This document shows positions 11,761-23,710 of a stretch of 64,000 nt of DNA, piece after piece. Each line of letters begins with the position of its first letter. The first letter of the stretch is position 1. Source of the stretch: Malachius bipustulatus (Eukaryota > Arthropoda > Insecta > Coleoptera > Melyridae); assembly GCA_910589415.1 (NCBI GenBank), contig OU342634.1, positions 25,851,144 through 25,915,143 of the forward strand. Reading direction: 5' to 3'. The position numbers and the translations under genes were made by a program. The notes under the pieces are model-generated. The model saw only the letters and a program-made list of their open reading frames with translations. It did no database searches and was not told the origin of the DNA.

Positions 11761-12028
11761 TTCTCCGATAATATTGTTTGCCCAAAAATAACACTTTTTT
11801 CTAATTCTGCTCTTCTACCAGTTTAGTGCTTGAAAGAATTTGATATTGCTCTTAAATATAGTAAGAGACTCTTACCTACTATTTCAGTTGTTACAAAAAA
11901 ATATGGCAAATTTTACATCACTGCAATTAAAACTTCAATAAATTTTGCACGAGTAGAATTTGAAAATCTAATCCAAGAATCTGCAAGTCCAGTTATCTCA
12001 ATTAAGCAGTCTCACCCTTAAACTCCCA

Positions 12029-12269
12029 TCACCACCACACCCGGGGTTGATGGCCATGACCGTAGAGTAAAGCGGGATGTCCTTGATGGGCCATCATGAC
12101 CGGCCCGCCTGGGGGCTGCAATGCACCCTCATGCATCTTGCCACCCCCGAGGCAAGGCTTACCATCTCTGACTAGCACCGGTACTGCCACCCGCCTTGGT
12201 GACGGCAACGGGTTGGGAGATTGTTGATCGTGGAGGCCTTTCTCATGTTGGGCTCGTTTCGTCTTGTAC
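12029..12269 (-). CDS. vnd: vnd coding exon 4 (homeodomain end, NK2-specific domain, stop)
   Basis: Acceptor TCTTATTGCAG|GTACAAG restores Arg53-Tyr54-Lys55 (AG|G TAC AAG). The exon encodes [11 protein letters not shown], then [20 protein letters not shown], a Met/His/Gly-rich tail and RVWW, followed by TGA at 12031-12029. Confidence 0.95.
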
Positions 12270-15200
12270 CTGCAATAAGAGGGTAAGATTAACGATATAA
12301 TTTCAAGATTCAGCACCAGCAGAACTGACCTGTGATTTTGGAACCAAATCTTCACTTGCGTCGGCGTCAGCCTGATCAAGCTAGCCAGGTGCTCCCTTTC
12401 GGGTGCGCTGAGGTAACGTTGCTGTCTGAATCGGCGCTCCAACTCGTAGGTTTGCGCCTTGGAGAAGAGTACCCGCCGCTTCCGTTTTTTGTGTCCCGCG
12501 GGTAGCTCCTTGCAGTCGTCTCCGTCCTCCTCGGGTTCGCTGCCGACCGATGGAGGGGCACATGGTTGCGGTGGTGTGGATGATGGTAGAGAGGGGGACG
12601 TGCTATCGGGTGACACTTGGGACGAATGCGGGGCTTGAAGGGCTGGAAAAGAGGGTGAGTAATTTTAATTTACAGAAAATAAATGACTTATTGAAATTAT
12701 TGTACATACTCTTATTCAATTATATCAAATTAAGTGTTGCATAACGTCGAATTCTTGTAAATATTCATTTCGAATTCGTGACTTTTGAGAAGTGGTAATG
12801 ATAATTTATTGTAACCATAATCGAAGCCATGTACTCTGAAGATGAACAGACGAAAGGGGGAGGGGGGCGAAAACCAAGCAAGGCAGCAAAATGAACTCCA
12901 ATTATTAGGTAAGTGCTTTTACTCAAAGGAATAAACAACACCGCCATAAAGCTGAAAAAAGTAAATAAAGCGAAAAACCTTCTTGCGCATCAATCGCAGA
13001 AATAGTGTATTTTTATGCGATTCAATTATGAATATTTTCACCGCTTTTTAAATTGGATTTATGAAATTTTCCATAGTCAGGTCATATTATAGCGTAGTGG
13101 TTTACTGAGAAAATTTCATTTCATTTAGTTTGAAAACGTGCCTTAGAAATTTAGACATTTTTACTCTTTTGATACCCACGCCACTGGCTTATTAATATAA
13201 ATAATGCCAATTTTATTGCTTTCATCCAAATTTCAAATAGTATTCTTCCAATATTGTTAATTTTATTTTAAAGTTTTATTGCCATCTTGCTCATACAGGG
13301 ACTCAAAAAATAGCAAATTTTCCAAAAATTCAAATGGCTGCCATTTTGAAACGGCTTGGCCGATTTTGCTCAAGTGCAATACCAGACCACTCCTTGTGGA
13401 TATCTTACTTCCACAAAAATTTCAGACTCCTAGATTGAAAACTGCGACCTGAAATGATACCACAAGAACCGGATTTCTGGAATTTTGAAGGGACACCCTG
13501 TAGAAGTGACTCGACTTTTGGAAATTTTTTCAACGAAAATCTAACATCATTTCAAAGTTTTATATGATTCCAAAATTTCGCTCACTAATCTTCAAAGATT
13601 AGTAAAATATCGTGGGCAGGTGAATTTTGGAAAACCACTTTTTCGTGATCTGGGGGTTATGATCGGTGGACATTTGATGAGTTTGGGTGATTTTCGAAAA
13701 GTGATGTCGTCCTCAATAGTGTATTTTTTTATTAAAAAATACACTAAAAGAAAAAAAGCAACAAGGAAAATATTTTTTTAATGAAGAGGTAAAGTTCCAA
13801 TTGGCAATAATAATTATCGGATAAAGGACGTTAGAAAAAAGACGTGCAAAATTTCAGATAAGTAGCTTAAAAAAAATTTAATTTAATAATTTTTGACATC
13901 TTTTAACACCCTGTATATATATATACTTATCCCTAACCAATAAGGTCAACTCGATCTTAGTAGATATTCTTAGTTTATAGGAAAAACCACACTTGTTTTT
14001 AATTTTAAGTACACTGGCGCTCTATTCTCAGACAGTCAGTCTGGAACTTTGTGAGGTGACCACGGCTCCCAATAAGATATAACCGCCCCGTGTTCTTGAA
14101 TAGGAAATTAAATTTCCTATTATTATAGGTAGAGTTTATTTTTTTAATTTTTTTTGTAGATAATTAATAAAACAGAATATGAAAGTAGTAGGTAAGTATT
14201 ATAGCTATCTATCCTTTTTATCTCGACACATTATAAATGTAAATAGATTTAATCGAATAGGCAAATATACCATGAAAACCTAGATATTAGAAACAGATAT
14301 AGGTCTATACCTATACTTCAAAGATTTGGCACGCAGATAATTTATCATTTAGAATATCACATCTCAAAAAAATTCCACTTTCGAAAAATCATGACTGCAA
14401 CTCAACTACCTACAATAATTATTATTAAATTAAATCCACTAAGGTAAGTATAACTATTATAAGGTGAACAAAGATGAACAAACATTATGTGATCTCGAGG
14501 GTGGTTTGGTAACTGGACAGCCACAATCGGACGTCAGGTATTGTATAAAATGATATTTTAAACATAAAAGAGAGAATAATTTTTTTTCAAGATACCTATC
14601 AGGCCTTTGTTTAGGAAATATTTCCAAAAAAAGGCTGCTGTGAAAATGTGTTTTTTGCGGTAATTGGACTTTCAAAATCAAACGTCATGCATGATGTATA
14701 TAAAATTGTATTGTAAGCATAAAAAATAATAACTTTTTTCCAGATCATGCCATCACGTTTTCCAGATGTAGCAATAATTAATTTTATAAGTAAAATTTTA
14801 CATTTTGAAAAATTTTACAAAAATATGCCTGCCTGATGATCTTGAAAAAAGTGTTTCTCTCTTTTATGCTTAAAATTCTATTTTATACATGACTTCTATT
14901 TTTGGCTGACCAGTTACAAGAAAAAAAGTCTCACGGCAGTCTTAGTTTCACATTTGTGAAAATATTTCCTAAACGAGGCTTAAAATACGATTTCATAGGT
15001 ATATGCCGTTTGATTTTGGTTGTCATGTTACCAAAGCCAAACACCCTGTATATCACATAGGTAGGTTTAGGTATATCATTCCTAATAAAGTTAGGTGAGT
15101 CAAAATTTGAAGGATTGGTCAATGAAAGACTTCCAGTTCACTGTTAACAAATTGCATTTCACCCTTAAAGTGATCAAAAGCAGCTGCCACGCAATATAAT

Positions 15201-18200
15201 AAGATGTCCCTTATGACAAACTATATTACCTACGGACAAACCACACCACCATAGAATTACCTATCACATAATGGCAGATCCCGCTGATCTAACGGCAGCT
15301 GCATTTTCCATCAGAAGGCGTGACTATACTGTGCCCAATGCGAAAACCAGTGCCCTTATGGCTACCTATCTAAAGCCTCCGTTCACGTATGCCGTATATG
15401 AATGAACGAGCCCCCTACTGCTAATTTGTCTTTGAACGTTGCGTAATTGTGTCAGTTTATCCCCCAGCCCCAGAGACATCATGTATCAGTGTCAACAATT
15501 GCAACCCTTAACTGTTCTGTTTCAATAACACGCTCTGTGATCCCATCGAATCTGGGGTGACTCTTAATGTAATAAAATCACTGGATATATGAACCACTTC
15601 CGTCAGGTCTTGATTGTCGTGTGTTTGTTTCTGCACGAAATGATTAATTGATTCACGGTAAATTTTTCGCAAGACAATCACATCACTACATCACCTTAGG
15701 ATACGTTGATACAATTCGAAAATTAAGAAGAAATACAAATTTAAATCAATTGCGGCTTACTTACCAGATTCAGGTGGGGGTTGAGTCCAGTGCCTATTCA
15801 GATGCGCGTAGCCTGCGGCGAGTTCTGGGGTGGGATGTGGGTAGATCGTTGGGTCGTGAGGTAATGACTCCAGCACGGGGTTTCCCCCATTTCTGTCTAA
15901 TTCTAGGATGTCACTGATTGCGAACCCTGCAGACTGCCTCTGACTGTTGGCCACGGCATTTGAAGCCATCTTCATACTGTCCAGTAATCTGGAAAAAATA
16001 ATTTGTTTAAACAATTGCAAACTGAGATCCCAAAAAGCCAAGGAGCTTTTGTTGCTAGGAGTTAATTTTTATTAACAATTTCCTTAAAAAATTGGCCGAG
16101 AGAAAAAAATCCAGGCTGTGGAGATAAAACTAATCGATAACTTATCATCATCAATAAGACCCTGCATTTTACTCCCGCAATAGATTTCGTTTTACCCCCT
16201 TTCAATTTTTTTAGAGCTCAGCTTTTACAAGCCAGGAAATTTTAACGGGCTGGGGGAGTGGGGGTGAAGCATTCTTAACAGTACAATAGTAGATTAGTAC
16301 AATTAGTACAATTTTTTTTCAAAAAATATCAGAAATCTCATCTCTTCCCTGGAGATATTAAAAAGGAAACTCAAAATATGGTTGATATAGCTGACGAATA
16401 GCATCGATAGTAGAGAAAAAATATTTTAATGTCCCTTTGGTAAATTTTGAAACACACTAAGAGGGCTCAATAGACTGATCTACTTTCAAAATCCGGGTTG
16501 GATGTCGAAAAAAATCTAAGGGGTTGATATTTATTATATATAAGGGATTGAAGACGTTTTGTTCATTTTTCGTCAATGGAGACATAATTTTTTAATGGAA
16601 ATTCCTTATTAAAGAGGAAAGAATACATTTTTCGAGGCAATATTGAAATTTTTTGGTAAACATTCTGCTTTTTTTATAAATAACAACATTTGAAGCTTTT
16701 CATTAGAAAAGATGGAATGATAATTTCCGGGCTAGCGGGAAATAAAACAGGTTTTTGCAGGTATAATGAATTTATCCATAAGTTCTCTAGGCTCTAGGTC
16801 TAAATTAGTATTTTTTGGCATTAATGCTGCATTAAAAAAAATATATATGATGAAACTGCGAGGGGGTAAAATTCATTGCTTCAAACCCATTCTATTTAGG
16901 ACGTTCCCTCCTTGAATTGATCCCTGATTCAAAAATTAAAAAATTGTTGCATTAGCGGGCTGAATTTTCTATAGAGGGTGAAAAAAAATTCTCTCGATTA
17001 AAGAAAAATGGGAAAAATTTTCTCAACCCATTAAAATTTTTTTTGTTGATTGTCACTTTTTGAAATTTGATCACTTTCTGAAGTCAACACGAATTTCTAA
17101 AATTATTTCTTTGTCGGGGCCGACTCTAGAGGGTGGATAAACGAAATTACGGGGGTGGAGGATCTCTTCTAGGAGTGCACGACTAAAACATTTTCAATTC
17201 CTTTGATTTTTCTCACTTTGATGAGTGAAGTTCCCTCGGATTTTGAAAAAAATCCTAGTGCTTTCATGCACTAGCTTCAACTGAAATTATCAATTTTTGA
17301 TGCCGTAGTTCATTCATGAAGATTTGCTCTGAACTTTTTGTCTACAACTGCATGCGGTATATAGACGAACAATAATTTTTTAATTGTCCCGGACTAATTA
17401 TCGCCCATGGATTGTGTTTTTTTTTTTAATATTGCTTTGAAAAAAAGAGCCGGCAATAATAAATTATTATTGACAAATAACAAATAAGGCGCTGAATAAT
17501 TCTTGTTCGCAAGCTCTTGTCTTTTAATTGTGAATGGTTCAATTCGGTCAAAGGTTTTGGGCAAGTTATTTGGTCAGCAATTCAGGGAATTTATTTTATC
17601 AGTTATCAGAATTTATCAGTAGGTTATACCTATGTAAAGGTATTTCCTTTCCGTATGACGAACTACGGAACTACGTATACCTTATATCAAATGATGCAGA
17701 CAACACGCATGCCCTACCGAAAAAGCCGACGGACCGTATTATAGCGAAAATACAACAAACAAGTGTGGCAAACCAAATTTCTCCTATAGGTAGTATTTGA
17801 CAAAAATTCCAAAATTAAGACACCTTTGAAAACTGATTTTAACTAGTTTCAAAAATGGTTTGTTTGGGCTACCGCTACCAATATAGGAATGAGCAACACG
17901 AGGAAGGAATAAGGAAATACACGTTCGAGGAAGTCCGATCTTGAAGTCCCATGCATTACACGAGACTATACTATTTACAAGGTGCATGATTTAGCTTGAA
18001 ACTAAAAACAACTTTTTTGGTAACAAACATCGATCAAAAAAAAATTTTTTTTTCTCGATTCATGGATCTTTTTTGTTCAATTTAGTGCAATAAGACAAAT
18101 TTTCGTCGATTGGGCATATATTAAAAAAAAATTACTTTTGCTTTTTACTAGACTTTTTTACTTTTACTAGAAAATTTACTTTTTATAGACTTTTAGCTAT

Positions 18201-21200
18201 AAAATCAGAATCTAAAATAAAAAATAAAGGCTCCGATTACTAAATTTTCAAATATAGGAAGGTACCCCCCGGTAGCCTTAGATATAAGACGGGCATGGGG
18301 GAGCAATTTCCTTCATATTTTCAACAGTGACGCCTAGCGAATTTCAAATAAGTTATTGAAGTGTAGACAGGATTTTGCATCAATATCCGGTCAGCTCTAA
18401 AATTCGATTTTTGCAAAGTCCGGTCAGCTCGATTCATTTTTACATGCGCAAGCCCGGCGATTTGAAAAGCTCCGCGGTTAGACAATTTTGGCAAGGTCCG
18501 TCAGCTCAAAAATTCGATTTTTGCGAAGTTCGGTCAGCTCGAAATTAATTTTTTTGCAGGTCTGGTGTGACAGACAGAAGAAAAGGTCGAATATTCGTAC
18601 TGATTTTCAGTCATTAAATTCGGATCTACAATAAAAGATATTATTTGAAATTTAAAGATTACACCCCCAGTCTCGCCTAAGTGAAAGGAGGAGGGCATGC
18701 ACTCATTTTAAAACTAATTTAATTTATTTTCCTCGTTATGGAATGGTTAAATTTCGATTCTGAATTCCTGAACTTTTTTCGTAGAGATAGGTACCTATAC
18801 TCAGGATATTCCAAATAAGTGTCTAGCTAAAAAAACTTACCATACCTAACGTAGGTAGGTATATGCCTACAATATTATACTATTATATGTATATACTTAT
18901 ACCTACAGTATTTATATAGGTAATACTGCGAAAAAAATTGAAGACAGATTCTTGGGTAAAAAGGAATCAAAAATTTTCCCATTAACGTGTGTCCGCAAAT
19001 GCACCGTTTTTGAGATAGTAAAAAAAAATGTTTTCCAGTTTTTTTGGAAATATCTCGGGAACCGTTATACGTATACATAAGCTCTCATGCAGCTTTTATC
19101 ATTGATATAAAAGCCACCCTTTTAATATAGGTACCAATTCTTTTTTGTTCGTGTGCCATTGGTGAATATTTTAGGATCGAGCTTTTTTTTGCCCTTCTAA
19201 TTTTCCGACACGCGCATTTTTTAAAACATCCACAACGAATTTTTAATCGTTAAATGACCGTTTTTCTCAAAAACGGTTCATCGTTAGTAATTGTGATAAG
19301 AGTAGGTACCTAAAAATTGTTCTGTTATAGAAAATGTTGACAGTTTCACGCTTTTAAAATGTCAATTTTGGGAGTGCCACAGATACCTACTAGGGACAAA
19401 ATAACTTACGCAACCCTAAAATCCCCGCCGCTGACATATGAAACAAAAATTTGTTAGCGTTAAAAAAGTAGTTAATATATCAATGATAAGATATATGTAT
19501 AAATATTACAAAAAGTGAGTTATCATGAGGTATCTCAAATGGTCCCCGAGGTTTTTTCAAAATACTGGAAAAATAATTTAAAAAACAAATTTCAACGGGA
19601 TTCCCGGACAAACTTTAATGGAAATTTTTTGCTTATTTTTGATTAAAAGAATGTGATGCATTGAATTTTTTGCAATATTAAAGATACACCCTGTATATGT
19701 GCTGCCTTCATTTACAGAATTAAATGTGGGGAAGAAACCAAGTCAATTTAAGGCAAAGCTTTCTGCCAGGGATTTTTTCGAGAAAACTTATACCTAGTTC
19801 CTCTCACTATCCGAAAGTGTGGCTAAGTTTAGAAAACTATTTAGAGCCTATAGAGCCAATTGTTTGTTTAATTTTGCTTAAAATGGCTTTTGGTTGGGCA
19901 TGCGGGGTTTGTTAGATTTATAAACAAGTTTTTGATAGGATAGGATGTATCACGTTCATCAGGGGGTGTTATATCCGCCGGTGATCACGCTGGTCACGAT
20001 ACCTGGCTGATGTGCATACATGGAATGTGTGCCATAGTTTCAAAGGAATTATTATTTATCTAATACGGGAACGTGATTGTTTAAATAGGTCTCTATCTAG
20101 AATTAGGATGCGCTTGGGCACCATCTTGTTGGAACTTACAGTATAATATATATAGCTTATCAAGTTCTATACTCATTAAAAAAATCCGATTAAAAGGACC
20201 TATACAGGGTGTCTCTAAAAGGTACCACCAACGTTCTACCACAGATTCCTGAGGAAAAAATATGCCGATTTAACCGAACTTATCCATGTCCAAAGTTGTA
20301 CCCTTTTCAAGATACAACCCTTAAAAGGGGGTCAACTAAATACTCATTTTCCAGAATAAGTCAAAAATGGTTTAAACGAGAATCTTCAAAATTTCACCAC
20401 CTACTACTATTGTTAAGACCAATAAACTGACGTAGTCTTACAAACATTGACGTACAGGGTGTTCCTATTTTTGATGTCGCGTCTCACGTTTGACCCCAGA
20501 ACTTTTTTATCCGCACGCCACTGATTAATTTTGTATTTTTTGTCTAAAGGTTGAAGTATTACTGAACTTTTTGCGCCCTTATAAAAATTTTGTATCTTGC
20601 ATGGTTTCCCCGTCATTAATTTTCAATGATACACCCACAATGCTGAAAACGTATTTGAAAAATGTAATTTTTACTTAAAATTAATTAAATTTTATTTCAC
20701 AAAGATGACTTTAAATATCAGGATAAGTCTTATATCGGTTGTTTGATTCTGCTTATCATTGTACGCAATCTAATTTGAATATTTGTTTACCTTTTGGTTT
20801 TATGAATTTTTATTTTTATGAAATTACATTTTTCAAATACGTTTTCAGCATTGTGGGTGTATCATTGAAAATTAATGACGGGGAAACCATGCAAGATGCA
20901 AAATTTTTATAAGGGCGCAAAAAGTTCAGTAATAGGTACTTCAACCTTTAGATAAAAAATACAAAATTAATCAGTGGCGTGCGGATAAAAAAGTTCTGGG
21001 GTCAAACGTGAGACGCGACATCAAAAATAGGAACACCCTGTACGTCAATGTTTGTAAGACTACGTCAGCTTATTGGTCTTAACAATAGTAGTAGGTGGTG
21101 AAATTTTGAAGTTTCTCGTTTAAACCATTTTTGACTTATTCTGGAAAATGAGTATTTAGTTGACCCCCTTTTAAGGGCTGTATCTTGAAAAGGGTACAAC

Positions 21201-22153
21201 TTTGGACATGGATAAGTTCGGTTAAATCGGCATATTTTTTCCTCGGGAATCTGTGGTAGAACGTTGGTTATTATACAATTAAATAATTTTTTTTACATGA
21301 TAACTACTTAATACCTACACGTATAGATGGGTTACACACTGATATAAATTTATCCCATTGCACACGTCTTATAATTATTTTTTTTTTAGGTATATTTTTT
21401 TTTTAGTAGTTAAGTATGAATGTTATTCGAATACCTAATTATTTTTAGGTGGAATTTTGTGAGCTTTTATACCTTATGACGTGCGTGAACGAACGTGATC
21501 GGGCATACTTCTACGAGTTCTCCGCATGGTACTGAACGAGAATAGAAGGGTCTCTAGAGGGGGTGCAGCTATGTTTGAAGATCAAATACTCGAGTAGATC
21601 CTTTGTCCTTGTTATCGCCTGTTCAGGAAGAGAATCCTTGAGAGTCGGCAAAAATACATAATGCCCATTTTCTGTGGTCTATGTTGAACTGTAATAAATA
21701 CCTTATACCTACCTCTCAATGGAATTGAGCGTTCCCAGGAAACACCTGTTTTATGTTGCACGGTAGATTGCCGATACGTGACTTATCCCTGTTTCACCGG
21801 ATTTAAGCTAATTTTCACCTGTGGAGAGCGCAATAAATATAACACACTGAATAATAGTAACCTACCTACTTATACAGCCTAACACCTAAATAAATAAAAC
21901 TTGAGGCATGTCCGAATCGTTGACCTATAAAGAAGAAAATAATAATAAATTTAACTAACCCAGGTAAAGCAGATCGTATGGCCGAGGAGCACCATGCCCC
22001 GGGGATCAGGGCGGGCGCCCAGGGGTGCAGTAATAAGGGGGGCCATGCTAGCAGCGCTGCCGCCGCTGAGGGGGCCGCCGGGTGCGGTGGAGACCTGCTC
22101 TCACCGCCGCCCGCCGCCACTGGGGCTTCCGTGGGACCTGTCGCCGGCGGCAT
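12029..22153 (-). CDS. vnd: vnd, NK-2 class homeobox transcription factor (whole gene, 4 coding exons)
   Basis: Coding exons are 22153-21960, 15988-15765, 12642-12330 and 12269-12029. All junctions have GT-AG sites and matching phases (2, 1, 2), and the sum is 972 nt, or 323 residues plus TGA. Domains: an N-terminal Ala/Pro block leading to [19 protein letters not shown] and SALPG (about 35-65), like the N-terminal block of Drosophila Vnd; the TN/eh1-like repressor motif [10 protein letters not shown] (86-95); SPDSTSPS (about 150-157); the homeodomain (about 192-251) with W48, N51 and the NK-2 hallmark Tyr54; the NK2-specific domain [16 protein letters not shown] (267-282); and a terminal VWW. 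Known role: a nuclear regulator binding CAAGTG-type sites and specifying ventral neuroectoderm columns. It is much shorter than Drosophila Vnd because the linkers are compressed. The start is the first ATG after an in-frame TGA at 22228-22226. Confidence 0.95.
12270..12329 (-). other. vnd: 60 nt vnd intron in frame without stops
   Basis: The intron splits codon 53 of the homeodomain. Its length is a multiple of three and it has no in-frame stop, so the genomic frame reads straight through from exon 3 into exon 4 with 20 extra residues. Confidence 0.9.
12330..12642 (-). CDS. vnd: vnd coding exon 3 (homeodomain helices 1-3)
   Basis: Acceptor CTCTTTTCCAG|CC and donor AATCACAG|GTCAGT. It joins exon 2 as Ala (G|CC) and encodes [17 protein letters not shown], an acidic stretch (EPEEDGDD), and the homeodomain from KKRKRRVLF to QNH, splitting Arg53. 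Confidence 0.95.
12643..15764 (-). other. vnd: vnd intron 2 with dispersed repeats
   Basis: 3.1 kb. It holds a repeat-derived segment from about 13280 to 13920 that includes two CACCCTGTA words (13492, 13909), the AGTGTATTTT hairpin at 13719-13745, and degenerate ~200 bp tandem repeats at 14457-15060. No gene is seen inside it. Confidence 0.7.
14457..15060. repeat. Degenerate tandem repeats ending in CACCCTGTATA
   Basis: The units share the order GTAACTGGACAGCC, AAATCxxACGTCA, TGTATAAAAT, TTTTAAGCATAAAA, AATAACTTTTTTCAAGATCA and GTTTAGGAAATATTTCC. At least three diverged units are visible here. More lie at 23155-23710 and a partial unit near 24700-24775. Confidence 0.6.
15765..15988 (-). CDS. 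vnd: vnd coding exon 2 (TN motif)
   Basis: Acceptor TTTTCCAG|ATTACTGG and donor GAATCTG|GTAAGT. The single leading A completes Gly65 (GG|A). The exon encodes the repressor motif [15 protein letters not shown] and then a His/Pro-rich linker ending TQPPPES. Confidence 0.92.
18385..18545. repeat. Dispersed TCCGGTCAGCTC repeat, copy A
   Basis: Reiterated words TCCGGTCAGCTC and AAATTCGATTTTTGC at roughly 30-60 bp intervals. Related copies lie at 60312-60570 and 63690-63840, both in introns of ds. Confidence 0.6.
20204..21267. mobile_element. Foldback element F2 inside vnd intron 1
   Basis: The left terminus is ACAGGGTGTCTC at 20204. Long arms run about 20228-20668 and 20820-21267 and are nearly identical as reverse complements; examples are CCAACGTTCTACCACAGATT and AATCTGTGGTAGAACGTTGG, and CTTGCATGGTTTCCCCGTCA and its complement. 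Each arm carries an internal GTACAGGGTGTTCC / GGAACACCCTGTAC word. The right end lacks the outermost ~24 bp present on the left, so one terminus is lost. The loop is about 150 bp. Confidence 0.9.
21960..22153 (-). CDS. vnd: vnd coding exon 1
   Basis: Encodes residues 1-64 plus two bases of Gly65. The frame is open from an in-frame TGA at 22228-22226, and the first ATG is at 22153 (context CTCGAATGCC). It ends at CCTGG|GTTAGT. It is GC-rich, unlike its surroundings, and has the LLxWxPLLLxPWxPALIP and SALPG block shared with Drosophila Vnd. An upstream exon spliced into the few codons above the ATG is unlikely because I see no acceptor there. Confidence 0.85.
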
Positions 22154-22930
22154 TCGAGCCGAGGAAGCCGTGCTTTCTTCTTCAGCCACCTTTGACGAAA
22201 TTGGACCACGACGACGCACACTCGTTCACTTTAATTAATCATCAGCACTGGTAGCACTAGGAAAAGTCCAGTACCTATACCTAACTCTGATTTACATTAA
22301 TTAATCTAGTTAATTAGAAAAATTACACTTATTATAGTTTTAATCATATGGCTGGATTAAGAAACGAAGCGACCAATTCACTTTTATCTCCCATTCACTT
22401 ATCCTTTTAAAGGTAACGCGTTATTTCACCCAATAGTAACCTAATAGGTTCCCTTAAGTGTCTATATTATACCTAGGTAGGTACCTAGATTTACACGTTA
22501 TTGAAACACGTTAAAATGTTTCAATTTAATTAGAGTTAGGTAGTAGAGCGTAGAGCTAGTAGAAGTTTTATTGTATAAAAAAATCCTTTCACTTTTCACT
22601 AATATTTAGGTGTCTAACGGAATTAATAAATAATTATTATTCTTAAATAATCTCATCGTTTAGAACAGATAGATAGGCACTTATTGTAAGTTTATTGTAA
22701 CTGGAACCTCTATAGTTGAGGCGACACGCGAACACCACTAGAGACCGTTGGAGAGCTTCTGGAGAGGTATTGAAGAGGCGCCCTTCACTCGATGGCCACT
22801 CCAAAGCTCTAGAGCACTCTCTTCTGCACCAATGGGGGCCAGGGAAAAATAGGCGGAGTCGTCGACGGCCAATGGAACAGCGGCGGATGTTGAGAACGCC
22901 TCTTGAGGTCAGCATGCTACCCTACTTTGA
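22154..22930 (-). promoter_or_regulatory. vnd: Presumed vnd 5' region
   Basis: Upstream of the vnd ATG. From about 22700 to 22920 the composition turns GC-rich and non-repetitive, unlike the flanks. On the minus strand it contains two CCATTGG (CCAAT-type) words. An NK-2-type site, CTTAAGTG, lies near 22453-22460 and TAAGTG near 22393-22398. These suggest promoter or enhancer sequence, possibly autoregulatory, but no transcription start can be fixed. Confidence 0.3.
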
Positions 22931-23154
22931 TTTTAGGTACTACGATGTTATATCCGCTCTCCGGTCGAGTATTATAACAATCGAATGTCGAGGATGTTTG
23001 TCAATTGTCATGACAATTTTCTCTCTCTCCTAAACTAGTTCAACTACTCCATTTGAAATACAATAATTCAAATACCTGGTTGTAAGTAGGTACCTACCTT
23101 ACTACTTCCTTTTCAGTTTACTGATAAATACTTTTTTTTCATATACCTATACAG

Positions 23155-23710
23155 GGTGTTTGGTACCTAACTAGGTAGTAGCCAAAATGAAACGTCATGT
23201 CTAAAGTCGTATTTTAAACATTCAGAAAATATTTTCAAGATCAGGCTTCGCGTTTTCGAAATAGGTACCTATTTTCAAAATGTAAAATGAATAAGGCCAA
23301 AAACATATTTTTAAGTATACCTTACTGCCCGTGACAAATCGAAATCACATGCACATGCACAGGTATATATTGAATCGTATTTTAAGCATACCTAAATGAA
23401 ACAGAGTAACCTTTTTTCAAGATCAGGTCTCGAATAGGCAATATTTCCAAAAATCTAAAACGAAATGCTGTGAAAATATTTTTTTAGTAACTGGACAGCC
23501 AAATATATACAAATTATATAAAATATATGTGTGTCAAGTATATAAAATTCACTTTTATTAAGCATAAAGAAAGGAATAACATTTTTCAAAATCAGGTTCT
23601 CGTGTAGGAAATATCCTCAAAAATTTAAAATAAAAGAAAGAATATAACTTTTTTCAAAATCGCGGGCCTTGTTTAGAAAATAATTCGAAAATTGAAGTTC
23701 AGTTACTGAA
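23155..23710. repeat. Tandem degenerate repeats after a TACAGGGTGTTTGGTA terminus
   Basis: Begins TACAGGGTGTTTGGTACC and continues with units containing GTCGTATTTTAAACATT, TTCAAGATCAGGC and GGAAATATCC. Same family as 14457-15060 but in the opposite terminal orientation. Confidence 0.55.

Larger units (their letters stand above)
15989..21959 (-). other. vnd: vnd intron 1 (about 6 kb)
   Basis: It contains a dispersed TCCGGTCAGCTC repeat (18385-18545), a lone terminus-like CACCCTGTATA near 19688, and a 1 kb foldback at 20204-21267. The stretch 16042-18380 is AT-rich with nothing recognised. Confidence 0.7.

Noticed and set aside
11830..12021. 63-codon plus frame (MKEFDIALKYSKRL...)
   Set aside because: Reads plausibly, but lies antisense in the presumed vnd 3'UTR, has no recognised similarity, and starts and ends without supporting signals.
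12376..12563. Minus-strand frames of 60-61 codons over vnd exon 3
   Set aside because: Alternative-frame shadows of the homeodomain exon, whose own frame is confirmed by homology and splicing.
21978..22254. Two plus-strand 86-codon frames opposite vnd exon 1
   Set aside because: GC-rich antisense shadows; the minus strand encodes the conserved Vnd N-terminus.
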